Below are positions 25,712-34,049 of a stretch of 64,000 bases of DNA, in pieces. The stretch is from JAFASC01 sp034669505. GTDB lineage: Bacteria; Pseudomonadota; Alphaproteobacteria; Rhizobiales; Beijerinckiaceae. The stretch is taken from contig JAXDNJ010000031.1 of NCBI GenBank assembly GCA_034669505.1, positions 1 through 64,000 of the forward strand, written 5' to 3'. A model generated the notes under the pieces. The model was not told the DNA's origin, ran no database searches, and worked only from the letters and a program-made list of their open reading frames with translations. The position numbers were made by a program, and so were the translations under genes. Every line of letters starts with the position of its first letter. Position 1 is the first letter of the stretch.

Positions 25712-26165
25712 CCCCCAGTCGATGGCTAGCGTCCAATCGCCAGCCAGAGTCCACCTGCATCCCATTCATCCGATGCTGGCGCCCTTTCCCATCGTCTGCT
25801 TCGTCGGCGCTTTTGTGACCGACCTCGTCTATTGGCACACGGCCGCCGTCCAATGGGAGACGTTCTCCGTCTGGCTCTTGTCCGTGGGCATGGTCATGGC
25901 GGGCTTCGCGGTGCTCGCCGGCTTCATCGACTTCGTCGGCAACAGGCAAATCCACGCTCTGCGGCCGGCTTGGCTTCACGTGCTCGGCAATGTCATTGCC
26001 CTGGTCTTGTCCTTGATCAACGCCTTCGTGCACAGCCGCGACGGCTACACCGCCGTCATCCCGACCGGCCTCATCCTGTCAACGCTGGTCGTGCTGATCC
26101 TCATGTTCAACGCTTGGACAGGCTGGTCCATGATCTATCGCCACGATGTCCGCGTTTCCGTCTAA
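25698..26165 (+). CDS. DUF2231 inner-membrane protein
   Basis: A 155-residue membrane protein with about four transmembrane helices. It opens with the family hallmark HPIHPMLAPFPIVCFVGAFVTD; the His residues suggest haem or metal ligation, and DUF2231 members resemble small cytochrome-like or redox membrane proteins. Helices follow at about 65-85, 95-115 and 125-145. It lies 15 bp before a lipoprotein PQQ-type sorbosone dehydrogenase gene; this pairing is frequent in Hyphomicrobiales, suggesting that the membrane protein takes electrons from that dehydrogenase (inference). Confidence 0.85.
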   Translation: MSNDNPQSMASVQSPARVHLHPIHPMLAPFPIVCFVGAFVTDLVYWHTAAVQWETFSVWLLSVGMVMAGFAVLAGFIDFVGNRQIHALRPAWLHVLGNVIALVLSLINAFVHSRDGYTAVIPTGLILSTLVVLILMFNAWTGWSMIYRHDVRVSV

Positions 26166-26180
26166 AAGCGAGCTTTACCG

Positions 26181-27521
26181 ATGAACGATTTGTCGATGCG
26201 CGTATCGCGCCTTAGCTTTGTGTGCGCCACCATTGCGACGTTGGGCCTTGCCGGCTGCAGCGAAGTCGGCGGCGACGTCGGTGGTGATCCGAACCGGCAG
26301 ATCGGCGCCGATCCATTTCTCCCGGCGCCGCGGGAATACCTGCTGCCGCCCATGCATATCGCCAAAGCGATCGGCTGGAGTAAAGGCGAGACGCCGAGCG
26401 TGCCGCCAGGCATGCAAGTGCATGCCCTAGCGATCGGACTGGAGCACCCACGCTTTGTCTACGTGCTTCCCAATGGCGACGTGCTGGTCGTCGAGAGCAA
26501 CGGTCCGAAAGCGCCGATCAACCGGCCGAAAGATCTCATCATGGGCTGGGTGCAGAACTATGCCGGCACGCATGCCAAGGGCGGCAACCGCATTACGCTG
26601 CTTCGCGATATCGGACCTGACGGCGTCGCCAAGACGCGCACCGTGTTTCTCGATCACCTGAACTCGCCCTATGGCGTCGCGCTGGTCGGACATGATTTCT
26701 ATGTCGCCAATACCGATGCTCTCATCCGCTACCCTTACGAGGACGGACAGACCAGCATCACCGCGCCGGGGACGAAGCTCACCGATCTTCCCGGCGGACC
26801 GATCGACCACCATTGGACGAAAAGCCTGGTCGCGAGCCCCGACGGCTCGAAACTTTATGTCGGCGTCGGCTCCAACAGCAACATCGCCGAAAACGGCATG
26901 GTGGCCGAATACGAACGCGCCGCCATTTGGGAAGTGGATCGCGCGACCGGCGCCCATCGCATCTTTGCGAGCGGCGTACGGAATCCGACCGGCCTGCAAT
27001 TCGAGCCGCAGAGCGGCAAGCTTTGGGCGATCGCCAACGAGCGCGACGAGCTCGGGCCCGACCTCGTTCCGGATTATCTGACGTCCGTGCGCGACGGCGG
27101 CTTTTACGGCTGGCCCTATAGCTATTACGGACAGCACTTGGACCCTCGGGTCATGCCGCAACGGCCGGAGCTCGTCGCCAGTGCCATCGTCCCGGATTAC
27201 GCGCTAAGCTCGCATGTCGCGCCGCTCGGCGTCACCTTCTACACCGGCAACAATTTGCCGGCGCCTTATCACGGCGGCGCGTTTGTCGGCGAGCACGGCA
27301 GTTGGGATCGAAACCCGCTGAACGGCTACAAAGTGGTCTTCGTGCCGTTCAGCGACGGCCGGCCGAGCGGCCCGGCTCAGGATGTGGTCACGGGCTTCCT
27401 TGACTCTGAAAATCGTGCTCGCGGCCGGCCGGTTGGTGTCGCCGTCGATGCGGCCGGCGGATTGCTGATCGCCGACGACCTCGGCGACACGGTCTGGCGG
27501 GTGACGTCGACGGGCTCTTGA
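26181..27521 (+). CDS. L-sorbosone dehydrogenase/PQQ-dependent soluble glucose dehydrogenase-like lipoprotein
   Basis: A 446-residue periplasmic protein. The N-terminus is a lipoprotein signal with a lipobox LGLAGC (Cys at about residue 26). The rest is a six-bladed beta-propeller of the sorbosone/GDH family: LEHPRFVYVLPNGDVLVVES, the GNRITLLRD blade, HWTKSLVASPDGSKLYVGVGSNSN, GVRNPTGLQFEP, and GFYGWPYSYYG with GEHGSWDRNP near the end, where PQQ and Ca contacts lie in related enzymes. It would oxidise a sugar or aldehyde in the periplasm and pass electrons to the membrane, perhaps through the DUF2231 protein encoded just upstream. Substrate not known. Confidence 0.85.
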   Translation: MNDLSMRVSRLSFVCATIATLGLAGCSEVGGDVGGDPNRQIGADPFLPAPREYLLPPMHIAKAIGWSKGETPSVPPGMQVHALAIGLEHPRFVYVLPNGDVLVVESNGPKAPINRPKDLIMGWVQNYAGTHAKGGNRITLLRDIGPDGVAKTRTVFLDHLNSPYGVALVGHDFYVANTDALIRYPYEDGQTSITAPGTKLTDLPGGPIDHHWTKSLVASPDGSKLYVGVGSNSNIAENGMVAEYERAAIWEVDRATGAHRIFASGVRNPTGLQFEPQSGKLWAIANERDELGPDLVPDYLTSVRDGGFYGWPYSYYGQHLDPRVMPQRPELVASAIVPDYALSSHVAPLGVTFYTGNNLPAPYHGGAFVGEHGSWDRNPLNGYKVVFVPFSDGRPSGPAQDVVTGFLDSENRARGRPVGVAVDAAGGLLIADDLGDTVWRVTSTGS

Positions 27522-27555
27522 ATTGCCGCAGCGAAGAACCCAGAGCGTCGCTCGC

Positions 27556-28776
27556 TCAGGGCTTCTTCGCAATCATCGCGCAGCCGCCCTCGCTGAGCGG
27601 GCGCCAAGCCTGATCGACGGGAATTTCCTTGACCATCTTGTAAAGGTCCCACTCGGATTTCGACTCGGCCGGGGCCTTCGCCTGGAAAAGATACATCGGG
27701 TGCATCTTGCGCCCGTCCTCGCGGATCGTGCCCTTGCCGAGCACGTCATCCTCGGTCGGCATGGCCTTCATCTGCTCGACGACCTTCTTGCCGTCGCGGC
27801 TCTTCGTGACCTCCATCGCCTTCAAGTAGTGCAGCGCCGCGCTGTAAGACGCCGCATGGTTCGAGGTCGGATAGGTCTTGTGCTGTTTGGCGAAGCGCTC
27901 CGACCAGGCCCGCGTCTTATCATTCAGGTCCCAATAGAACGACTCGGTGAAGAGCAGGTTTTGCGCGACCGGCAGGCCGAGCGAGTGGATGTCGGTCAGG
28001 AACACGAGCAGCCCGGCAAGTTTCTGTTTCGGCGTGATGCCGAATTCGGCGGCCTGCTTGATCGCGTTGACCGTGTCGCCGCCGGCATTGGCGAGGCCGA
28101 TGACCTTCGCGCCGGAGCTCTGCGCCTGCACCAGAAAGGACGAGAAATCCGGCGTGTTGAGCGGCGCGCGCACGGCGCCGATCACCTTGCCGTTCTGCTG
28201 TTTCACGACAGCCGACGTCTGCGCCTCGAGATCATGCCCGAAGGCGTAGTCGGCGGTGATGAAGAACCAGGTGTCGCCGCCGGTTGCCACGACAGCCCGG
28301 CCGGTCCCGTTCGCGAGCGCGAAATTATCGAAATTCCAGTGGACGAGGTTCGGGCTACAAGCATCGCCAGTCAGTCGCGTCGAGCCGGCGGAGGCGTTGA
28401 GGTTGACCTTGTTGTATTGCTTCGTGATCTCCGCGACCGCGAGCGCGACGGCCGAATTCGGCACGTCGATGATCGCATCGACGTTGTCGACTTGGTACCA
28501 CTGCCGGGCGATGTTGGAGCCGATATCGGGCTTGTTCTGATGGTCGGCCGAGATGACGGTCACCTTGAGCGCGCTCTTCGCGTTGGCTTTCGTATAATCC
28601 TCGACTGCCATGCGCACGCCGAGGACCGACCCCGGCCCGGTCGTATCCTGATAGAGCGAGGACATGTCGTTGAGGACGCCGATTTTGACCTCGAACGGCT
28701 GCGCGCTCAACGGCGCTGCCCATAGAGCGAGCGCGGCAACTAGCACGCTGGCGAAACGATATGCGGACTTGCGCAT
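27556..28776 (-). CDS. ABC transporter periplasmic binding protein, branched-chain amino acid (LivK) type
   Basis: A 406-residue exported binding protein; start 28776 has GAGGGT just before it on the reverse strand. Signal peptide: RKSAYRFASVLVAALALWAAPLSA. The mature part reads VKIGVLNDMSSLYQDTTGPGS and shares the ADHQNKPDI block with the 13738 product, so the two belong to one subgroup of type-1 binding proteins, which often bind aromatic compounds. Like its paralogue it has no permease or ATPase genes beside it. It ends 35 bp from the convergent sorbosone dehydrogenase gene and is divergent from the intradiol dioxygenase gene. Confidence 0.88.
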   Translation of the reverse strand: MRKSAYRFASVLVAALALWAAPLSAQPFEVKIGVLNDMSSLYQDTTGPGSVLGVRMAVEDYTKANAKSALKVTVISADHQNKPDIGSNIARQWYQVDNVDAIIDVPNSAVALAVAEITKQYNKVNLNASAGSTRLTGDACSPNLVHWNFDNFALANGTGRAVVATGGDTWFFITADYAFGHDLEAQTSAVVKQQNGKVIGAVRAPLNTPDFSSFLVQAQSSGAKVIGLANAGGDTVNAIKQAAEFGITPKQKLAGLLVFLTDIHSLGLPVAQNLLFTESFYWDLNDKTRAWSERFAKQHKTYPTSNHAASYSAALHYLKAMEVTKSRDGKKVVEQMKAMPTEDDVLGKGTIREDGRKMHPMYLFQAKAPAESKSEWDLYKMVKEIPVDQAWRPLSEGGCAMIAKKP

Positions 28777-28939
28777 GCGACCCTCCCCTTTTTCGTGTTT
28801 GCCGGAGCCTACCCGCTTCTTCGCCGCTGACAAGATCACAAGCGTTTCACTCGACCATTCCGGAAGATCGGCGCTGGGACACAGCGGCATCGATGCGATA
28901 CGCTCCGCATAACAGACCCCATCGAAACCGGAGACGACG

Positions 28940-29539
28940 ATAAACGAATTCAGGCGAGCTCCGTCGCGTCGACGAATCCTGGCGGGCGGGGCATTTGGCG
29001 TCACCGGTCTCCTGCTCAATGACGGGGTCGGAGTTGCCGAACAAAGCCTCGCGCCGACGCCTGCCTGTCATGATCGCGATGAGCCGACGCTACCCGAGAC
29101 TGAGGGACCGTTCTTCAAGCCCCGATCGCCGCAGCGGGGCGATCTGCGAGAGCGCGGCATCGAGGGGCAGCCGGTCGATCTTTCGGGCTACGTGCTCACA
29201 CGCTCTTGCCGCCCTGTAACCGGCGCACTGGTCGACCTCTGGCATGCGGATAGTAAAGGCGATTACGACAACACCGGTTTCCGCTTGCGCGGCCACGTTT
29301 TCACCGACGATCAAGGCAGATTTAATTTCCATACTATCATGCCGGGCCTCTATCCCGGCCGCACACGGCATTATCACGTGAGGATCCAAGCGCCGGGGGA
29401 AAGCTCAGTGCTGACCACCCAGTTCTATTTTCCCGAGGAGAAGCGAAATCGAACCGACGGCTTATTTCGCCGCGAGCTCGTCATGCAGGTCGCCAAGACC
29501 GATGATACGCTTCTGGCGCGGTTCGATGTGGTTCTTTAG
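28940..29539 (+). CDS. Intradiol ring-cleavage dioxygenase (protocatechuate 3,4-dioxygenase-like), start codon lost or non-standard
   Basis: The frame is open from a TAA near 28909 to 29539. It encodes an exported Fe(III) dioxygenase: Tat-like signal SRRRILAGGAFGVTG (residues 9-23), then TEGPFF, LTRSCRPVTGALVDLWHAD, a PGLY and an RHYHV motif. Candidate iron ligands Y109, Y138, H144 and H146 are all present. Upstream of the signal there is no ATG, GTG or TTG; the codon after GGAG at the right spacing is ATA (28940). The first ordinary start is GTG at 29192, which would remove the signal and 84 residues. Either an ATG has mutated to ATA or a rare start is used. If made, it would cleave a catechol-type ring; function of secreted members is poorly known. 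Confidence 0.65.
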   Translation: MNEFRRAPSRRRILAGGAFGVTGLLLNDGVGVAEQSLAPTPACHDRDEPTLPETEGPFFKPRSPQRGDLRERGIEGQPVDLSGYVLTRSCRPVTGALVDLWHADSKGDYDNTGFRLRGHVFTDDQGRFNFHTIMPGLYPGRTRHYHVRIQAPGESSVLTTQFYFPEEKRNRTDGLFRRELVMQVAKTDDTLLARFDVVL

Positions 29540-29829
29540 CTTTTAGCCCCGACAGCTTTCGCGAGCACTTCGGTGCTTCTCCGGTGCAGGCGAGAAGGTC
29601 TCATCCTGTTGTATCGCCAAAACGTAGTGCTCCTCGTTCATAACAATGGGGGATTTCACACAATCCCACTGTCCAATGCGCTCGGCGCCAAGTCCGCAGC
29701 CGCTCATTCTCTTGACCCCCCATGCGACCGGCGCAGCTCTGCTCCTTAGCCGACGCATCCGGGCCGGGAATAAACCTGCCAGACGTCCGGTCTACTCGTT
29801 GAAGTACGCTTGTGCAGAGGAGGCTCGCA

Positions 29830-30258
29830 ATGACGCAATCTGGGAAAAACAAAGTCGCTCAGGAGAATGGCGCTAGCGTCGTGCATCGATTCATCGCCAT
29901 AGCGGTCGCCGGGTTGATGATGGCTTGTGCAACTCCGGGCGGGGTTCGCGCTCTGGAGGCGCGCACGGCCCTGCCTAATGCCGAAGCGGGAGCAGTTAAG
30001 ATCGACAACTTCACATTCTCCCCGGCGACCCTAACCGTCGTTCCCGGCACTACGGTGACGTGGACCAACGACGACGACATCCCACACACGGTCGTGGCAA
30101 AGGATAAGGGGTTTCGGTCAAAGCCTCTCGATACCGGCAACCAATTCACCTTCACGTTCGCAACACCGGGTGAATACGCTTATTTCTGCTCCCTGCATCC
30201 GCACATGGTCGGAAAAATCATTGTGAAGGCCGCCGATGCTGGAGGAGCAACGTATTAA
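29830..30258 (+). CDS. Cupredoxin (amicyanin/pseudoazurin-like blue copper protein)
   Basis: A 142-residue exported electron carrier. The ATG at 29830 follows GAGGAGG. A signal/anchor segment (FIAIAVAGLMMACA) precedes a ~95-residue plastocyanin-type domain: VKIDNFTFSPATLTVVPG, VTWTNDDDIPHTV (H86), and YAYFCSLHPHM (C120, H123, M126), which gives the usual type-1 copper site. The ACAT position could be a lipobox. A periplasmic electron-transfer role is likely. The partner is not adjacent; the sorbosone dehydrogenase at 26181 is a possible client, though unproven. Confidence 0.88.
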   Translation: MTQSGKNKVAQENGASVVHRFIAIAVAGLMMACATPGGVRALEARTALPNAEAGAVKIDNFTFSPATLTVVPGTTVTWTNDDDIPHTVVAKDKGFRSKPLDTGNQFTFTFATPGEYAYFCSLHPHMVGKIIVKAADAGGATY

Positions 30259-30747
30259 TGTAACGATGTGAGCGCGCTGATCAGTCTCCAGCTCCAATGC
30301 TCATTTGGTGCGACTCACTTCACCAACCACGCCTTCGGGATTTTCCGTCTCGCGACAATCGAAGCTGTGCGCCACGTGATCATGTGGCCGTGGAACAGCA
30401 TAGCCGGTCAGCTGATACTGCTTGCAGCGTTGACCTCGCATGCAGGTCTCGGCGGCGGTCGAAACTCTGGCGAGAGACGGAGGGACATACACCGGCGCAG
30501 ATTGCGTCTCATTCCGCGCCGGAAGGCAATTCCAATCCGCAGCTCGGGTAGACGGCTTCGAGCCTCGCGGAGTCTAATCCAAGCCTGCACTCCTGGCGTC
30601 AGTTGTCACTCCATCTGGCGACTGCGCCAGGAGCAGGTTACAAGCTGCCGCGATACCACCGCGCCTGGATGGCCCGCTCTTTGCTAGAGTCCGGGAGCGT
30701 TATTAGGCACGATTTCATCTGGACCGCTAAAGAGACGGAGCGCGCTG
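30259..30747. other. Stretch without a recognisable gene
   Basis: Between the cupredoxin and the PHA depolymerase I see no protein pattern, no ribosome site with a convincing frame, and no structured RNA. It may hold the depolymerase promoter in its last ~100 bp. Confidence 0.45.
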
Positions 30748-32172
30748 ATGGCAGCTATAAGCATCGCGATGTTGCGCGGACCCGCAATCGCTCTGGCCTG
30801 CGCGACCGCGGCCCCGACGCCGCTCGCCGCTGAGCCCGTCGGACTAAAGGGCTATAACGCCGACATAACCGAAAGCTCCATTTCCGGGATATCGTCCGGC
30901 GCGTTCATGGCGGTTCAATTCGCCACCGCATGGTCTTCGACGATCAAGGGCGTCGGTGTGATCGCCGGCGGCCCATTCTGGTGCGCGAAGGCCGACGCCG
31001 GCAGTTTCTTCAATCCCTTCAAGCCAAAACCGATCATGACCGCGGTCGGCCCGTGCATGAAGGGTCCGCTGGAAGACCCCACTTCTTTCATCGAGAAGGC
31101 CGACGCGAAAGCGTCGGCCGGCGAGATCGATGCGACGCAGAATATCGGCCGACAAAAAATATATCTTTTTCACGGCTACAACGACGCGGTCGTGGCCAAA
31201 TCAGTGAGCGATACCGCCGCCGACTTCTACCGCCATTATCTCGGCGAGGCCAACCGCGGCAATCTGTACTATCAGTCTGCGATAGGAGCGGGACATTCCC
31301 TCGTCGTTTCGCAGACCGAGGGCTCCGGCCTCAACGAATGCCAAGCCAATCAGACTCCGTTTATCGACCGGTGCGGCTATGACCAGGCTGGAATCGTTCT
31401 GCAACACATTTACGGTGCATTGACGCCGCCCAACAGAGGGCCGCTCACCGGCGCAATGGAGCACTTCGATCAAGCGGTCTACACCAGGCCGGACGGCACC
31501 GCTTCCTTGAGTCTTGCCGATAACGGCTATGTCTTCGTTCCCCGGGACTGCAAGGCCGGCGAGGCGTGTCGCGTTCATATCGCCCTTCACGGTTGTCAGC
31601 AGGATGTCGGCGAGATCGATCGGCGGTTCATCGATCAGACCGGCTACAATTCGTGGGCCGATACGAATCGCATCATCATCCTTTATCCGCAAACGCAAGT
31701 GAGTTTTTTCAATCAGAATGCGTGCTGGGACTGGTTCGGTTACATCGGCTACGACGACAGCTATGTCACCAAGTCCGGAGGCCAGATCAGGGCGATCAAG
31801 GCCATGCTGGATGCCCTCACTGCGAACGCTCGGCCGGTTAGACCGATCATCGCGGCGGCGGGCGCCGCGGCGCCGAATTCATTGGCTGTCGCCGACGTTT
31901 CGGACACTGCCGCAGATCTCGTGTGGACACAGATCATCGGCGCGACGACTTACCGTGTCTCGCGCGCCGCCGGAGACGGTGTGTTCGCAGCACGAGGAGA
32001 TGTCGCAGGACTGAGTTTTGGCGACTCTGATTTAAAGCCGCAATCGGCCTATCGTTGGCGCGTCTCAGCCGTTGTTAACGGGGTCGAGCAAAGCGCCGGA
32101 GAGGCCGCCGCGACCACCCTGCCGGCGCCTCAGCCTTGCAATACCCCAGGCACTTGCCCGATCGGCAAATGA
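30748..32172 (+). CDS. Extracellular short-chain-length polyhydroxyalkanoate depolymerase, catalytic domain type 2
   Basis: A 474-residue secreted esterase that cuts poly(3-hydroxybutyrate). Start 30748 has GGAG upstream. A signal peptide ends near AEP (residue 28). The lipase box GISSG is at residues 47-51 (nucleophile S49), so the catalytic domain begins at the N-terminus, as in type 2 enzymes; the Asp is likely in HGYNDAV and the His in GAGHSLV. Further family marks are VHIALHGCQQD and NACWDWFGY. A C-terminal fibronectin type III-like domain (LVWTQIIGATTYRVSRA) and a Cys-rich tail follow, in place of the usual substrate-binding domain. No PHA synthesis genes are nearby. Confidence 0.85.
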   Translation: MAAISIAMLRGPAIALACATAAPTPLAAEPVGLKGYNADITESSISGISSGAFMAVQFATAWSSTIKGVGVIAGGPFWCAKADAGSFFNPFKPKPIMTAVGPCMKGPLEDPTSFIEKADAKASAGEIDATQNIGRQKIYLFHGYNDAVVAKSVSDTAADFYRHYLGEANRGNLYYQSAIGAGHSLVVSQTEGSGLNECQANQTPFIDRCGYDQAGIVLQHIYGALTPPNRGPLTGAMEHFDQAVYTRPDGTASLSLADNGYVFVPRDCKAGEACRVHIALHGCQQDVGEIDRRFIDQTGYNSWADTNRIIILYPQTQVSFFNQNACWDWFGYIGYDDSYVTKSGGQIRAIKAMLDALTANARPVRPIIAAAGAAAPNSLAVADVSDTAADLVWTQIIGATTYRVSRAAGDGVFAARGDVAGLSFGDSDLKPQSAYRWRVSAVVNGVEQSAGEAAATTLPAPQPCNTPGTCPIGK

Positions 32173-32241
32173 GGTCAAAGCTCGTCCTCGTCGCCCGGCC
32201 TTGATTGGGCCAAGCAAACCTGACCGAGGACTGCTGAAGCA

Positions 32242-33024
32242 ATGTTGCGGCTGTCGGCAAATCTCGGCTTTCTGTGGCCGGACCGCCCACTGCTCGACCG
32301 CATAGACGCTGCGGCCAAAGCCGGCTTCAAGGCGATCGAACTGCATTGGCCATACGATCTGCCAGCCAAAGAGGTTCGAATACGATGTGAGCTGCACGGC
32401 CTCACGCTGCTCGGCGTCAATACCGTGCGTGGTAATGTCTCGGCGGGGGAGATGGGACTAGGCGCGCTGCCAGGACGGGAGCGGGATTTCCAAGCGGCGG
32501 TCGATCAGTCGATCCGCTTCTGCATCGAGGCCGGCGGCAATGCCGTTCATTGCATGGCCGGAAAGGTCGATGCAAAGGACCGCGGACGTGCGCGCGCGGT
32601 GTTCGTACAAAACCTTCGGGAAGCTTCCGTGAAAGCGGCCGCCGCCGGCATCACTTTGCTTTTGGAACCGCTCAATCCGAACGATGCGCCGGGTTACTTC
32701 TACTCGACCGTGGCGGAGGGCTGCTCGATCATCGAGGAAGCGGGCTGCTCAAACATCAAGCTGATGTTTGACTGCTATCACGTCGGCCTGACCGAGGGCG
32801 ATGTTTTGGAGAAACTCGCGCGGTTCTACCCCGTCATCGGGCATGTACAGATTGCGGCTGTTCCAAGCCGCGCCGAGCCGGACGAGGGTGAACTCGATTA
32901 CAAAATGGTTTTCGAAACGCTCGCAAATCTCGGTTACGATGGATGGATCGGCTGCGAATACAAGCCGCGCGGCGAAACCGACGCGGGCCTCGGCTGGATG
33001 CGAACACTTGGCATTGCGTTGTAA
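32242..33024 (+). CDS. hyi: Hydroxypyruvate isomerase / OtnI-like sugar isomerase
   Basis: A 260-residue TIM-barrel protein of the xylose-isomerase-like family. The order LSANLGFLWPDRPLLDRIDAA, FKAIELHWPYDLPA, NAVHCMAGK, LLLEPLNPNDAPGYF, LMFDCYHVGLTEGD, GHVQIAAVPSRAEPDEGE and WIGCEYKP follows hydroxypyruvate isomerases, including the metal-binding Glu (LEPLN), Asp/His (FDCYH) and the final Glu (CEYKP). Hyi interconverts hydroxypyruvate and tartronate semialdehyde in glyoxylate use; close paralogues such as OtnI act on oxo-tetronates, so the exact reaction is not certain. It stands 70 bp after the depolymerase and its 3' end faces the broken DoxX gene. Confidence 0.75.
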   Translation: MLRLSANLGFLWPDRPLLDRIDAAAKAGFKAIELHWPYDLPAKEVRIRCELHGLTLLGVNTVRGNVSAGEMGLGALPGRERDFQAAVDQSIRFCIEAGGNAVHCMAGKVDAKDRGRARAVFVQNLREASVKAAAAGITLLLEPLNPNDAPGYFYSTVAEGCSIIEEAGCSNIKLMFDCYHVGLTEGDVLEKLARFYPVIGHVQIAAVPSRAEPDEGELDYKMVFETLANLGYDGWIGCEYKPRGETDAGLGWMRTLGIAL

Positions 33025-33056
33025 CGGATAGTTCGCTCGCGCCCGTCATGAACGCG

Positions 33057-33490
33057 TCACACGCGCGTACGGCGCCGATCCAGGCTGAAAGCCCCGGGAC
33101 CGCAGACATAGAGTGCGAGAAAGCCACCGAAGATGGGGCCATGTTCTTCCAGAAGTGGATGAGCTGGTTCGCACGCTGCGCTGAATCCACCTCCCAATAG
33201 CGGTGCCCGATCAGCGCCGCGGTCAAGGTGAAGAGCGCCAGCATCAAGGCTGCGTAGCGGGCTTGGAAGCCAATCAGCAAGGCAAGTGCACTGAGAGCCT
33301 CGACCGCTCCTGCCAGTGTCGCAAGAGCATAAGCGCCGGCCGGCACTCCGTGACTGGACAAATAGCCGGCAAAGCCCTGCGGGTTCGTGAGCTTTCCGTA
33401 AGAACTATAAAGAAAGATAGCGGCGAGCGCGATGCGCGCCAGGAGCAATAGAGTGGATTGTGCGGGAACTTCGTCGCGATGCTCCATCAT
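33057..33490 (-). pseudogene. DoxX-family membrane protein, frameshifted near the end
   Basis: From 33490 (AGGAG just upstream) the reverse strand encodes a normal DoxX protein: LLLARIALAAIFLYSSYGKLTNPQG, a second helix ALATLAGAVEALSALALLIG, a third ALFTLTAALIGH and the HFWKNMA block. At the GGGG run 33135-33138 the frame slips; the proper end IFGGFLALYVCGPGAFSLD lies in another frame and stops at 33057-33059. In the current frame translation runs on to 32834, antisense to the end of hyi, adding ~100 unrelated residues. An assembly error in the homopolymer is possible; otherwise the last helix is lost. DoxX proteins are redox-linked inner-membrane proteins. Confidence 0.75.
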
Positions 33491-33711
33491 CTATGCTCCT
33501 TTCCGGCCGAATTGCCTCTTCTATACAAACGGCTTGGCTGGTCCAGCCGGCTTTGACGGCCGTTACATGGCCTAAGACCGAATTCCACGGCAACGGATGA
33601 ACGAAAAGCGCCGTTCGTCATTGACTGAGGCACAGTGATTGGGCGCGAACGGCCGCTCCCAGCGGGAGCCCGTCCCGTTTCCGGCGAGTCTTACGTCAGG
33701 AGGAAGCTAAA

Positions 33712-33969
33712 GTGGCGAACGCAAGCAAACATATGGGCCCCGGCGCTCAGGGCAAACGTTCAGGGGCAGGCGCACTCACAGAGCTGCCTGAAGGCATGCT
33801 CGAAGAGAACATGGTCCTGAGCAACCGTGACAAGTCGCGCCATACCGATCAGCGCGGGCTCGATAGCGCGACCGTGCAAACCGAGCAATATCACGATCAC
33901 GCGCGAAATCACCGCAACTTCGACGCGGCTGAGAAAGCGGCTCGGAAAAGTTCCGGCACGAGCGAATAG
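33712..33969 (+). CDS. Small hydrophilic protein, unknown
   Basis: An 85-residue protein starting at GTG 33712 with AGGAGG ~10 bp upstream. Highly polar and probably disordered: GPGAQGKRSGAGALTELPEG, then LSNRDKSRHTDQRGLDS and HDHARNHRNFDAAEKAARK. Similar short proteins occur in Bradyrhizobium relatives without assigned role; composition recalls small stress-related or DNA-associated proteins, but that is a guess. It stands alone, 80 bp before trpS. Confidence 0.6.
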   Translation: MANASKHMGPGAQGKRSGAGALTELPEGMLEENMVLSNRDKSRHTDQRGLDSATVQTEQYHDHARNHRNFDAAEKAARKSSGTSE

Positions 33970-34049
33970 GCCTGCATTCCGGAAGGGCGCAGCCCGCTTG
34001 TGCGCCCGCTTCCCGGCTGACATAAGGCGCTCCGTCCACTGGAGCCGTG

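Noticed and set aside
27523..28725. Rightward 400-codon frame opposite the second binding-protein gene
   Set aside because: Antisense shadow; Arg/His-rich with no family pattern, whereas the reverse strand encodes a clear LivK-type protein.
30268..30687. Rightward 139-codon frame after the cupredoxin
   Set aside because: No ribosome site, no family pattern and an Arg/Ser-rich tail typical of chance frames in GC-rich DNA.
33981..34015. Hairpin GGGCGCA / TGCGCCC before trpS as a terminator or leader
   Set aside because: No T tract, imperfect outer stem and no Trp-rich leader peptide, so neither terminator nor attenuator is supported.
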